A DNA stretch of 64,000 bases from Nissolia schottii (GCA_003254905.1 QANU01034852.1:94079-158078), one strand, 5' to 3'. Counted from the first letter of the stretch, positions 51,027-63,039 are shown. Notes: generated by a model not told the origin, from the sequence alone. Made by a program: numbers and translations.

Positions 51027-51734
51027 TCAAATCCACGCTTGAAACCTGATGGCGCGCAACGTGATCACGGCTTCGAAGACGCCGCAGCACGCTCCGAACA
51101 ATACATCGAGCACGTAGTGCCTCCCGAGAGCAATCCTAGAAATCGCGGTGGCCACCGCCCAGACCCAAACGGCAGCGACAAGAACGTCAACCGCGAAGGC
51201 TTCGTTCTCGCCGATCCAACGGTTGACAATCGTGGCAACACGTGGATGGTTGGGATCGACGAGGGCGTCGACGATGCAGAGGCGGGAGAGGGAGAAGATC
51301 GAGGCGACGAAGAAGACCCTGGAGGAGTGGCCGCTGGGGAAGGAGAAGTGGTCGACCGAAACGACGGCGTTGTAGTCGCCGTGGAGGGAGTAATTTGGGC
51401 GGGATCTACGGACGAGGAGCTTGAGGAGGGCAACGAGGATGAGGTCGAGGAGGGAGCAGAGGGCAAGGGGGAGGAGGAGGTGGTAGCGGAGGGGAGAGGA
51501 GGAGGGGGCGGCGAGGAGGAGGGAAAGAACGACGGGAAAGAAGAAGCGGAAGTCGGCGAGGAGCTCAAAGAAGCGGAGGAGAGGGCGAGTGATGAGGGGC
51601 TCAGTGAGGATGTGGAGGTAGTGGGAGACGGCAGCGTCGAGGCTGAGGATGGGGCGCAGTAAAGGTGGCGCCGTAGCGGCGGCGGCGATGGTGGCTGTTG
51701 GTTTGGGTGGTGGCGGCGGCTGCTGATGACCCAT
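51027..51734 (-). CDS. LPPB: Lipid phosphate phosphatase beta-type (PAP2 superfamily)
   Basis: Integral-membrane phosphatase expected to remove phosphate from phosphatidic acid, related lipid phosphates or isoprenoid diphosphates. 235 residues from MGHQQPPPPP, single exon. All three PAP2 motifs are intact: KLLVRRSRP (residues 105-113), FPSGH (132-136) and SRIALGRHYVLD (199-210, catalytic H206 and supporting D210). Several hydrophobic segments surround them (about 62-76, 86-104, 138-158, 183-198, 209-227), so the protein should span the membrane several times. The N-terminus is low-complexity P/A/T. The frame is open upstream to an ATG at 51833, but I prefer 51734 because the extra 33 residues look like translated UTR. 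The gene is G/C-rich, giving long false frames on the other strand. Directly after TGA, the sequence G-GTAAGA could be the donor of a 3' UTR intron. Plant LPP-beta (one Arabidopsis gene) is the closest family I recall. Confidence 0.93.
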   Translation of the reverse strand: MGHQQPPPPPKPTATIAAAATAPPLLRPILSLDAAVSHYLHILTEPLITRPLLRFFELLADFRFFFPVVLSLLLAAPSSSPLRYHLLLPLALCSLLDLILVALLKLLVRRSRPNYSLHGDYNAVVSVDHFSFPSGHSSRVFFVASIFSLSRLCIVDALVDPNHPRVATIVNRWIGENEAFAVDVLVAAVWVWAVATAISRIALGRHYVLDVLFGACCGVFEAVITLRAIRFQAWI

Positions 51735-52746
51735 GGCAGTATGATGATGAGGATAAGTGTTGACTGTGTCTGGTGGCTGGCGTTGATTGGACGCGAAAGG
51801 CCCAAAACCAACCGAAACCGCTGGGAATATCAAACGACGGCGTTTTCTGAAATAACAATCTCGCTTCGTGATTTCGGTTTTTTCTTTTTTAAATTTTTTA
51901 TTCCTATTTTTTGTGTTTTTCCTTTATTTTTTTATGATAAATATCAAATATCATTTTGTTCTACTTAAGAAAATAATAATAAATAAAATACGCTTCCTTC
52001 CCCTAACCAATAAAAGTAAGTTACACTTTAATCTTTTTATTCAATTTTTTTTACCAATATAACATTCATAAATAGTTATACATATTTTTTTAATTAAAAT
52101 AAAAACTATCACTAATAATAATATAAAATTATTAATACATGATTATAATAATTATTTCAAATTATTCTATTAAAATAATAAATTATTAATTAAGCATTAA
52201 CAATTTATGATAATTTTTAAAAGAAAGTTGATTACTTTTTTAGCAATTGACTTTAAAATAATAATGTGTATAAAATATAAATTAATATTTTTAAATCAAT
52301 GGTTAAGAAAATACTTAATATTTTAAAATTTATTATAATTTTTTTATTAATAACTTATTTTATTAATATAATATGTTTTACATAAGTACTGTAACTATGC
52401 ATGAATATTTTTATATTATTATTATTAATCATATTATGTTATTTTGTTAAATATGTTATAATGTGTATATTATTTTTGAAGGTTATTTTGGTAAAAAAAT
52501 GTGAAAAATTGAATAGATTGTAACTTACTTTTATTCTTAAGGAAATAGAAACACATATTTTCAAAATAGAGGTGAGAGAAATGTAATTTAGCCATCTCTT
52601 AGGAGAGGGGTATTTTACTAAAAAAATACAAAAAATGAATTTTATTTTATATAAAGTGTTTCATCAAATAAAATTTTTCAACAAATGATCAATATATGAC
52701 AAAATTGTTATCGACATTTTAAAATCTAAAACAAATATATCATAAG
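51735..52746. other. Upstream region of the phosphatase gene, then AT-rich spacer
   Basis: 51735-51860 should contain the 5' UTR. From 51870 on the sequence is very AT-rich with no gene and no single convincing TATA box. Confidence 0.45.
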
Positions 52747-53250
52747 CACTACTAGAAAAACGTGAAATATAGACGAATTTTACAAACGGATAATTTTTGT
52801 TTGTATTACAGACAAATATTTTTTATTTATAGACGAATTTTTTGTCTGTAATTAAAAATTAATATTGGCGTTCACAATTAAATTTACAGACAAATTTAAA
52901 GATAAATATCTGTCTAAATGATTTTATATGTAAATATAAAATATTATAGACAACAATGTTTATCTGTAACTATTTTTTAATTTATTTATTATTAGTTATA
53001 TACAAAAAAATTTGTCTATAATTATTTTATTTTTTTAATTAGTTATAGACGAAAATTTTCATTTATAAATATTTAATTTTTAAAATATTTTTTTATTATT
53101 ATTATTTACAGACGAAAATATCTGTCTATAACTATTTTTTTAATTTCTTTTTTATTAATTATAGAAAAATATCTATAATTATTTAATTTTTAAAATATTT
53201 TTATTACTATTTACAAACAAAAATATTTGTTACACCGTCTGTATTTTCAA
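52747..53250. mobile_element. One-ended CACTA-like element fragment
   Basis: Starts CACTACTAGAAAAACG, a CACTA terminal repeat, followed by many short words of the form ATAGACGAA or TTTGTCTGTA in both orientations, a subterminal array unlike the CCGACGGTAA array at 39.8 kb. I find no matching opposite end, so the right border is approximate. Confidence 0.65.
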
Positions 53251-54238
53251 TTATTTTTCCAAATCTCATTCTTCTTCTTCCCCCGACCTCGTCCACCCTC
53301 CATTGTCTGCCATTCGCTGTCCGCTCTCACCATCTATTTCTGGGAATGGGTGGTTGTCATTAACCTCAGGGAATGTATATTTTATCATTGGCATCACTAC
53401 CATTAACTTTTGAGAATGATATTAAAAAAGGAACAGAATAATATAAAAGAAGAACACTTTGATAAAACCATAGTAAAGAACATAATTAAAATATAAAATC
53501 AAAGAGAAAAAAATTGAATTATGCACACACAAAATCAAAACGTCCTATTTATATTTTTATTTCGTAAACTAAAACATGGGAGATATTTGAACAAATAAAT
53601 GTGCTTATTTAATAGCTTCCTATTAAATTTATATTAGCTTTGTATCAAAAAAACATTTCATGGTTTTAGAATCAATAGAAAGAGGAGGAAAGTAAAAAAA
53701 AAAAATGGTAATGAATTGATTCTATAGTGCCAAATAAAAAAAAAATTGAAAGGAAATACTACAGTATAGAATTGATTTTCAAAGAAAATTGATCATTTGA
53801 ATTAGATTGAGGAGAACACATAGTTTGTGATTTTTACCTCGACAACGTGATTTTTTTCCAGGGAGTTGCGGTTGGTGGTGTGGAGGTCGAAGGATAGAAC
53901 CATGGCGGAAGGCGAGAGGTGATAAGTAGTGGTCATGGGATATAGAAAAGTGAGTGATTGAGATAAGGGGAGAAAGGAGTAATTGATTTCTTTATGCTTA
54001 ATTAATCAAGCTAAACCAAAATTTATTAGGGACTGAACCACTTATTTAAAATTTTTATGCCATGTGGATAAATAATTTTGGATTGATATAAAATTTTATA
54101 AACATGATATATATGATATGAACTTTCAATCTAACCGTTGATTTTCCAAAAAATTAAACCATTAAAAAATTGTTAAGTGGTATAAAAATTACTAAAAATT
54201 GTATGATATAACTTGATCCTAACTGACTAACCAACAAA

Positions 54239-54277
<39 letters not shown>

Positions 54278-54868
54278 TAACTATGTATAAATAAAATGTT
54301 ATGACTCACTTATTCCTCCAAAAGTTTGATAATATCACATCTTTCTGGTGTTTAAATTCCAATAACTATTATAAAAGGAAAAAAATTATTAAGAGCTCTT
54401 AAGTTTGTCTTGGATTCTTCCCTTTTATTTATATATATATATATATATATAAATTTTCTATAATAAGTATCTAATTTTTACTTTAAGTTCATATTTAATT
54501 TAATTTAATGTATTTAAATTATTTAAATATATTAAGTCAAAGATCTAAAAATAAACCATAAAACTTGTTATAAAAGAGATTTTTCTTACCAAAAACAACT
54601 CCTTAAATGATTATGTGATTTTTTTTTTTGGGTTTACGATCATTTGCATTATTGCAAGAAAACATTATAATGATTCTAAGATTAGGCCCACTTACAGAGA
54701 TTCGTAGTTGGGTTTGCCTGTTTGACATCTTGAGTGCAACGTCCCAACCCAACCTTCATCACTTACTTTGACCAAACAAATGGTTAGATTTTATGAATGA
54801 CCAAAAAAATAGTTAGTTGAAGCCTAAGGTCCTTAGAAAAAAAAAAGAAAAAAAAAAAAGAAGCACAT
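53251..54868. other. AT-rich spacer with AT microsatellites
   Basis: Two (TA)n runs (about 54242-54275 and 54429-54452). A G/C-richer patch at 53270-53340 and another at 53860-53960 carry no long frame. No gene recognised. Confidence 0.5.
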
Positions 54869-55970
54869 AATTAGGAAGAGTTCTAATGTTCATCTAGTTA
54901 GTTTGGGTGAACGATTCACCCAAGTAATTTAAACTATACAATTTTAAATTGTTTATGCTCTAAATTTTTAATGTTTAAAATCAAAATAAACCATTGATAG
55001 AGTTAAATTAATTGTACGCTCTAAGGGCTCCCCAATTCAACCAAATCTCTTCTACCTCTTCCTCCTTGTCTCTGACTCCATCGCCCACCACTCTTGCTAA
55101 TGTCTCCAGCCATCCCACCGCCATGTCTCATTTCTCCCCTCATACCTTTCTTCTTCATCACCCTTTCTTCCATCACCTACCACCACCTTCGCTCCTTTCC
55201 CCCTTCGCCCCACCCTCTTCTCTAAAGAACGTCATGCAGCAACGCCAATAGATCTAGCCACCACAAACCATGATTGACCACCACAAGATAGAGCCGCCGT
55301 AGATCCAAGAGATGGAGGAGGGGACGGGTTCTTAGTTGTCGTTGTACCCTTCAACCTCCTCCCATTTTTCTCATCTTTTGCCTCCATACAGGAGCTTTGA
55401 TTTCTCTGCATCTTTTTAAATTTTAGGTAAAGTTTCAATTTCCCCCACCCCTTTTCTCATTTCTTCATTTCAGAATTTTGTTTTTATTGAAATTACAAAT
55501 TATGATCACAAAACTAGATTTTGAAGGCACTTGTGTTGTTGTTATAGGTAAAGTTTTGTTTTTTTTTTTTTCTTTTTTAGTTAATTTGTTTGTTTATTCT
55601 CTTGTTCATTGATTGTTTATCAGATGAAGAGAAAAGTTTAGAGATTGGTTGTTTGGACAAAGAGAGGAACAAATTAGTTTTTTGGTGAGGAAGAGGTGTG
55701 TTGCGGTGGTTGCATGCTAGGGCGAGGAAGAGGGGGAGAGAGGTGAATCGTGACAGGTGGCAAGTGGCGAGGCAAGGATGAGGAAGTGGAAGACATTAAA
55801 TTTTTGGACAGTTTTAGAATACACAACCAATATGCGGTGTATCAATGATCCATTTAAATTTCAACCATTAATATATAGGTGCATAAATGGTCCAAAATTG
55901 TATGATTTAAATTAGTTGGGTGAATCCTTCACCCAAACTAACCGGGTGAACCTTAGAACTCGCCTAAATT
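54869..55970. mobile_element. ~1.1-kb TIR element with gene-like interior
   Basis: The left end (54869-54960: TTAGGAAGAGTTCTAA, then GTTAGTTTGGGTGAACGATT) is repeated inverted at the right end (about 55885-55970: TTAGGCGAGTTCTAA, then GTTAGTTTGGGTGAAGGATT). The interior has C-rich S/P-coding sequence on the plus strand (55012-55251) and text resembling a 5' leader with a splice site. It could be a Pack-MULE-like carrier of a host fragment or a plain non-autonomous element. No transposase; target duplication not found. Confidence 0.6.
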
Positions 55971-56774
55971 CATATAATAAAACACATTATAAAACAATTC
56001 TTACCTCTGTTCTTCTTCAGTCCACAGAACCACTGTGTCGCATTACCAGTCAAATGATAACTTGCCAACTCTACCACCCTGGTGGAAGAGACGTGGAGCA
56101 GCTCAGACATCTACTCAATGTGAAAGAGAAACTCCAGTGGGTTTTTTACCGAGGTGTTGCCACTAAAAGTCAAAGGATGCAGGTTTGAAAGAGATCGACC
56201 ACTACGTTGTCCAAGGGGATAACAGAACAGGCAATGGATCAGGCCACGTCTGCAACTATATGGGCCACCTAAGTCATGGCCCTCTCCGAGTTCTTCAATC
56301 GGGCATCGTCGCCTGAGGTGGCATTGTTACGAGGTTATCTACGTGTCATGATATCCTGAGGGGTACAATCAAGAGTTTATTAGACAAGAGTATTTTGAAA
56401 GGACATAAACTCTCTAACTGATCCTATACATGACTGATTCTTCTAAAAAGTTTCAGGTACCATTGCGTTTTATATGAATAGGCGCGCTTCCATTTACGCA
56501 GTTGCAATGTTACTTGAAGACCCTAGCTCCAGATAACTAAAGGATTTGCAATTGCCTTTCTGGTCGCCCTTCTTTGTGGTCGCTTTGTCATCATCCGACT
56601 AGTCCTCCTTAGCTTGCTTAAGGTTGGGTGCGACATTTTCAATCTTTATAGCTTAGGTGGCTGAAAGTAAAAGAAAGTTAGAAAATTTGAATAAAGGTGA
56701 TAAAGTGTCAAAGAAGGAATAAAGGTTACCTAATAAAGGAACTCAAACAACCCGAGTGGGAAATTGACTCATGT
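55971..56774. other. Spacer
   Basis: A 90-codon open frame (55916-56188) overlaps the TIR end and has no known domain. Nothing else recognised. Confidence 0.4.
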
Positions 56775-58053
56775 CTATAACCCTAAAATATGATGAGCAT
56801 ACATTGTCGATTTTCGACACTTGTTGCTTGAGAGAGAGTTGTCATGATAATGGAAAGAGAAGTCATATGTTCTTTTGGAATCAAGATAAGGGTCACATAC
56901 TTCGAATGGTGTGTTAGGAAAAGGAGGAAAAGTAAGGGGTTTCATAAAATATTTGAAGTTCACAAAAGGATTTTTTACTTCCAATCATTTAAAGCTTTTT
57001 AAATATCGACCCAAATGGGCATTTTTCCTTTCCTTATATGTATGTAAAGCCCTATTGATCATTATTTCCCGATCCCAAGGATCATATTTAGCCTTAAAAT
57101 AATTTTCAAATTCAAGAATTTCATTGACAAAACCTTTGGGCTTAAAACTAGCCTCGCCAATCTGCAGAGTAAGAGCAAAATGAATCATATGCTCACGACA
57201 GCCTTCTACAATTGTCCCACCATAAAGCAAATGACTCTGACACAAAATAGCTATGGAAGACTTTGATGCAACTAAAGTTCCTCTTTCTTTCCTCATTTTC
57301 AGAAAGTTTAGCATTTAGAAGGTCGAAGGTATCAAAAGAGTTGTTGAGAATTTGTTCTTGAAAATTCCTTGAGTAGGAGAAGGGATCGCCTTAGAGAAAC
57401 CAAATTTTCATGTTGAGAAATGAGGAGCATGGAGAACAACCTTTGCTTATTTTTTGTCGGGGAATTTAACAGAAAGGATTTGCATACATAAGAGCTCTGC
57501 CCACAACTGAGTGTTTCACTGCTAAATGATTGGGTCGAAAGAGATCATGGGAAGTTGAAACCATGACGGACTAGACTTCCTCTCATTGAATGGAGGCGCG
57601 ATCAAGTCACCCTGCCAACTCAGCCCCATCTCATGAAGTTGAGTGAAGAAGAAATCAAAAGTATATTTTTGTTGGGATCGTTTCTTTTTTTTGAAGTAGA
57701 GATGACACAGGGTTGGACTTGTGATTGCTCAGTATAGGTCATCAAGCAAAGCTTTTGTTTGGAAATGATTTTTGAAGAAGGCATTCAAACAAATTTGAAA
57801 AATCCATATTGGGCTGCCAAACTTTAATGTAGATTCTTCCTTCGCTTTAATATCGACTACAGTAGCGTTTAGTAAATCATAAAGGTTTGCTAAGATAAGC
57901 TTAGCTACTTTATGAAAACTAACATCATCACGGGTCATCTTGTAGGACAGCGAGCAAAAGACACATCCATTTAACCAATACTGGAGAAAGGCTATGTGTT
58001 CAGAATCAGAAATGGATTTCCATCAGTGCCCATGTTGTGTTTGATGAAATTAC

Positions 58054-59262
58054 TGTGAAGAAGATTCTTTCTCTGACCATTGATGGCTTGATTTTGATGA
58101 AGACAACTCGCATCAACAAAAAGCAAGAAAAAGGCAAAGACACAACCGATGAATTGCAACGATCAACCGATCATCATATTGAAGGTTCAAGTGTTTTTAC
58201 CTTAGAAGTCTAATAGTTAGCACTTGTTTATGATAGTATGGTTAATGCCTCATAAGGTTTTCATTCTAACAAGTCTAACACTTTTGCTAAAACCCTAAAC
58301 TCATTTACCAACACTTTTCTAGGGTTTGCAACACTTGGAAATCATTTTTACATGAGTAATCGATTACTCACTTAATGTAATCGATTACCATCATCACAAA
58401 TTTGAAAATATGTCATTTTCTATGTGTGTAATCGATTACACACTTATGGTAATCGATTACCATCATAAGAAATTCGAAATTATGACATTTTTCATAGGTG
58501 TAATTAATTACCCATTCGTGTTAATCGATTACCACGTTATGAACTTTCAAAATTGGTAATTGTTGCATGTGTAATCGATTACACACTCTTGGTAATCGAT
58601 TACCATCATTTGAATTTTGAAAATTGGTAACGGTTATGAGTGTAATCGATTACCACACTTGGTTAATCGATTACATGCACGAACTGATGTGTTTTTTAAT
58701 GAAACAATGTGTTGTTTGGCATTTGGAAGCCATGGCAATGGTTCATGAAGAGGCACCTATGCCTATATAAGTGNCATTGTATTACTTCTTCAACAATTGT
58801 GAATCAATTGTGGCACCGTAGTGTTCGGTGTGGTTTTGTAAACACCGTAGTGTTCGGTGTGGATTCTGATTATCACCGTAGTGTTCGATGAGGGCATTGT
58901 GTAACCAGGGGAACGGGTTGTTCTCTTGTAGTTGTCGGTGTAAGTGCCTTGGGATGAGGTTGTACACAACACAAGTTTACATAGTGAAAAAAATCCTGAA
59001 TCAGAACAGGGGACTGGACGTAGCCTTCGGTGGTTGAAGGTGAACCAGGATAAATTCTCCGGTGTGATCTTTCTTATCCGTACACTTTTACATTCAACAA
59101 TTTACAATTTTCGCTACTTTTAATCTTAACATTTGTTCGGTAATTGCTGGGTCTTGTTCATAATTTGGGAATTAGGGCTTCACATCTTTCAAAGAATCAA
59201 AATCCGAGAAAAACAAGAGAAACCTAATTCACCCCCCTCTTAGGTTGCTATCTAGAGTTACA
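58054..59262 (+). mobile_element. 1.2-kb solo LTR, SIRE/Maximus-like copia type
   Basis: TGTGAAGAAG ... GAGTTACA bordered by the exact 5-bp duplication ATTAC (58049-58053 and 59263-59267); no internal genes. It contains repeated GTAATCGATTAC palindromes (58350-58680), a TATA box CCTATATAAGTG (58760-58771), three copies of CACCGTAGTGTTCG downstream of it (58814-58885), and TTCACCCCCCTCTTAGG near the end, as I recall from SIRE-type LTRs. One unknown base at 58774. Lineage is inference; the borders are seen. Confidence 0.88.
58350..58680. repeat. Tandem GTAATCGATTAC palindrome array
   Basis: About nine copies of the 12-bp palindrome or near copies, arranged in pairs within units of about 80-85 bp that also share ATTTGAAAAT-like spacers. 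Confidence 0.9.
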
Positions 59263-59901
59263 ATTACCAAAGCGTTTATCTTCAAAATGAACTTCATAAT
59301 CAGTGTCAGTCAACTCCATGTTGGGGGTAATTAATTCGCCTAAAGGAGAAAGCCCACTGATGGCCGCTACATCAAAAAGGGTCGACCCAATCATCCCATA
59401 AGGAAGGTGTAAACTATTAGTTGAAGGGTTGCAGAATTGATAGGCAGCACCATCATGGAGCTATCTCATTTTAGGTCATACTTAAATAATTGAAGAAAGT
59501 CATAAATTCCTAAAGCTCTCTAGGATCACTCTTCTTACTTTCTAATCAATCCATCTAGGCAATGAAGTCACCATTGTTCTTGATGTTATTTCTAAAAACT
59601 TTAGATTAATGAAAATGCTAAGCATGTATTTCGGGCTTACTAACTAAGATTTCTTGCTCTAACATGCAAGGAAAGAAAGAAGCTATCATAGATGCATCCT
59701 CCCTATGCATTAATGGACCAATATAGCTATGGGCACATTCAGGGAGGGAAAAATGAATCAATACCTGACTAGTTCAAATTTCTTGTACTCAGGTGAAGAA
59801 TCTGGGGCTACTTTCAACGATTTTCTTTGAATAAGCACAGCAGCGAAAGCAACGATTGGGGTTTCTTTTCGAGTTGAAGACTCTATTTGTTGAGAAGTCA
59901 T

Positions 59902-61751
59902 GGAAGTGTAGTGAGTACGGATGAGAGGAATGGGAAGGTGAAGAAATACGAATACTTTTCTGGAAATAAGGAAGAATAGAAAGGGGAGATGAAAAAGTTC
60001 AGAAAAAAAAGTAAAGAAGAGAAATGAAAAGTTTTGGGAGTTTAAATAAGGATTAATGAGAAACTTCATAGAGAAGTTTTTGATAATGGATAGGGAAAAT
60101 TGGCTCGAAATGGGGAATATGAAGTGACATGAAGAGATGGATGATGATGGTGTGAAAACCCATGTCAGTTACCTTCTTGGGTTTTTATCATATTTTATGA
60201 GGAATATGAAAAGATTTTTTTCTCTTTAACAATCTAAAACAATAAATATTTTTCTTTTATAACCTTTAAAAAGAAAATATTATGGGGCATCTTGTTATAC
60301 AAAAATGAATCGAGGAAGTCAAAGAGCCAAAAGTGAGAGCATTCAAAGGTCAATAAAGAGGTTTGGCAACCCTTTTTTGGTTTGAAACTAGCATAGTCGA
60401 CCCTAAGAGTGTAAGGTCTTAACAAAAGGAGAGAGACAACTAAGAAAATATAATTTGACTTATTTTGTTATTCGAGAATAAAGAAATGTTTTCTAACATT
60501 GGATAATGGAGGAGTGACCAATTTTGAAACTTGGGATTTTCAAGACAAGCAAAGCCAAGGCAATAACTTTGAGGACAATGAACAATCCAACGAGGAAATT
60601 AACTATTGGCACTCTGATTTGAATTGTAAATTTAAGCATATGGAAGTTATTTGGAGCCAAAACAAAGAAGTTAATCAAAAGGGAGTTGTTTGGCGGTTTT
60701 AGGAAGAAGTACTCAACAACATGGAGTAGAGATCATGGGCCTTAACCACACCAGGGACACGTGGCGAGCATGCATGAAGACCACTATTTCTCTAAATAGG
60801 CACGTCTAGTGTAGCATAATTTTCCGAAACACTCACTTATAACACCTCGCACACACTCACAATGTCATCGTGTCGCATGAGTAGAAGAGGAAATCAAACA
60901 ATTTCCCACTTTATTTGCTTTTTATTGTTTTAATTCCTAGGATTAGTGTTCCATTTTCGTTCTTTGTTCTTCATCTTTGTTTCAATAGAATATTTTGACT
61001 TCCATTGCGTGCATATTTTGGTTCACGAGTTCTTGGTTTTCAACTTTTTTCTTTCCAAACAAGTATTCTCGCTTTAAAACTCACTCATAAGCGAATTAGG
61101 TTCCATTCCCTGAATTGAGATCCTAAACCAACATTTTATGGTAAAAAGGTCCTTAACTTGTTATCGACCAAAATTCTCACAAAACAAATATCTATGTAAA
61201 TAAGTAAATTGATAGTGAGGATTATTGGTCTTTTGGTGGCTTGTATGTGACAGTGATAAGGAACAATGGAGGACATGATTGCTAGATGTTTTTTTTAGAT
61301 AGTGATGATGATAGGTTGCAACGAGGGTTGAGGAGGTTATGAGTAATCTTGGTTGAAGTAGTGGTGATGGAGTAGATTATGATGTTTGGGTGATTATGGG
61401 GGCATATGCTAAGGGTGGCTAAGGTTGTTGGTAGATGAAGGATGTCGTGTATATGTGCATGGGTAGAAATGATTGATGGAATTTGATTAGCAGTGCCTCT
61501 TTTTGGTGGTGACTCTGGGTAGGCTTGTTATGGTTCTGAGTTCTCCCTTCTCCCTTCTCCCCTTCTCTAAGTGTTGCTAGTGTTCATTTATAAGAAAGAA
61601 TTAGGGTTGGAGAAAAGTTGATTTGTTTCAAGTTTGTTGGGATTAGTTAGAGGATTTGGTTTTTCAAAAATTAAATACAAGATTTGAAATTTAAGTTAGA
61701 GATAACAAGTGATTTGAAAAATATTTGAAAATTGAAAATGTGATTTGAAAG
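59902..61751. other. Spacer
   Basis: Minus-strand frame 60234-60425 and plus-strand frame 60499-60702 have no recognised domain. The first could be further PMD-element debris. Confidence 0.4.
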
Positions 61752-62469
61752 TGTTACGGGCTAAAAACTAGGATCGGAAAGCTCTAACCCTCTAAGGGGG
61801 AAAGGAGCTCGCGTCCCCTAAAAGGTCCGAAAGGTCCAACCCACTAAGGAGCAGAAGAGGCTCTCCCTACCTGGTCAGACCGGCCTAAAGAGAGGGAGTC
61901 TCATGGCACTTAGAGGATGAGAAGGTCGTAGGCCCAAAGGCTCCGAACCCCGTCCAGCCCAACAAGGCTAAGAGGAGGTAGCGGCGACCTCTCCTCCCCA
62001 GTCCGTAACCGACTCCTAGATAAGCGGGAAAAGATAAACCAGGGAACGGATAGACAAATCCCTCTCGCTTTATCTCTATCTTACCTATATCTTTACACTC
62101 TAAGCTCACTTATAAAAGCACACGACCCCTCAGGCTATCAGGTACCTCTCACTCTCCTCTTAGAGAACTCTCCTAATCCCTGTGCTTACTTGAGCGTCGG
62201 AGTGCCTTTGCAGGTACACCCCGCCGCCGCACTCTCTCCAAAAGAAACCAGCTTGGAGCTTTCGTCCGAGCCTCTGAACCTGCTCAGAGCCCTCGTTCAG
62301 ACCTCTGACCCTGCTTGGAGCTTTCGCCCAGGCCTCCGAACCCGCTTGGAGCTTTCTTCCAAACCTCCGAACCCGCTCGGAGCCTTCGCCCTTAGACTTA
62401 GAGCTTCCGTTAAGGCGCCTCCCTTACCGTTCAGGTAACCTCGTACCTTATACGAATTACTTGCGAACA
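61752..62469 (+). mobile_element. Solo LTR of the Tat-type gypsy family
   Basis: 718 bp starting TGTTACGGGCTAAAAACTAG and ending TTGCGAACA, matching both ends of the LTR at 19046-19526. Flanks GAAAG (61747-61751) and AAAAG (62470-62474) are a 5-bp duplication with one difference. TATA-like CTTATAAAAGC near 62110. No element interior follows. Confidence 0.75.
62251..62400. repeat. ~35-bp tandem repeat inside the solo LTR
   Basis: Four to five units of the type GCTTGGAGCTTTCG followed by CCTCTGAACC or a variant. The open frame 62190-62438 is a by-product of these repeats. Confidence 0.85.
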
Positions 62470-63039
62470 AAAAGGAAAAACATTCGAAAGTTAAATTAGA
62501 AATGGTTTTAAAGAAGAAAAAAAATTATTGAGAAAAAAAAAACAAAAAAGTTGCAAAAATGTTAAATAAAGGAAAATTAAACCAATGATATTATTTTTTT
62601 TGTCAAAAGTTTGGACAAAATATAGTGTTTGCACAATTTAAGGAAAATTATACTAAATAGAAAATTAATTTCAAAATCACTTTGGGTGTGTTTGGAATCA
62701 CATCATATTGGAAATGATTTGATTTGCAAATCAAATCCCACCAAATATTGTGTTTAGTATTTTTAATAAACAGAAATTGATTTAATTTACTAAATCTATG
62801 GGATTTCAATTTACAAACATTACAAATTCTATAATTTTTTTTAAAGATTTGCATGAAAATGAATTGATTTGAGTTTTAAATATTTTAAAGGGCAATTTTT
62901 CCCTGCACCAATTTTTAAATTTACCAACCATTTCTTAACCACCGTAAATGTCCACCACCATCAAAACACCGATTCCACCCTGGCGCTGAAGTGCCCCACT
63001 GTTGAGGCCTTTTTCTACGGCAAAAGTGCTAGTCCCATG
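62470..63039. other. AT-rich spacer
   Basis: A patch starting GGGTGTGTTTGGAATC (about 62686) looks like the end of an hAT-type MITE, unconfirmed. No gene. Confidence 0.4.

Larger units (their letters stand above)
56775..59901 (-). pseudogene. Decayed plant-mobile-domain (PMD, aminotransferase-like) gene split by a solo LTR
   Basis: PMD proteins occur both in plant transposons and as host genes. Minus-strand pieces in order: MTSQQIESSTRKE (start 59901), CAHSYIGPLMHREDASMIAS (near 59730), LPYGMIGSTLFDVAAISGLS (near 59400-59350), then after the inserted LTR EHIAFLQYWLNGCVFC (near 58000), FHKVAKLILANLYDLLNA and FGSPIWIFQICLNAFF (57915-57780), and a C-terminal part (57314-56775). The DVAAISGL and W-rich segments fit PMD. 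Several frame changes and stops occur, besides the 1209-bp insertion at 58054-59262. Some breaks could be introns (CAGGTATTG near 59760), so the number of real lesions is uncertain. Confidence 0.6.

Noticed and set aside
51039..51662. 207-codon plus-strand frame rich in E, G and D, and a 248-codon S/P-rich minus-strand frame (51065-51811)
   Set aside because: Both are shadows of the G/C-rich phosphatase gene, whose own frame carries the three PAP2 motifs.
568..51734. A lipid-metabolism gene cluster made of ORP and LPP
   Set aside because: The genes are 43 kb apart, separated by transposon debris, and share no visible regulatory sequence.
58350..58680. CRISPR-like array (regular palindromes with spacers)
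   Set aside because: Plant DNA, spacers similar to each other, and the array sits in an LTR promoter region.
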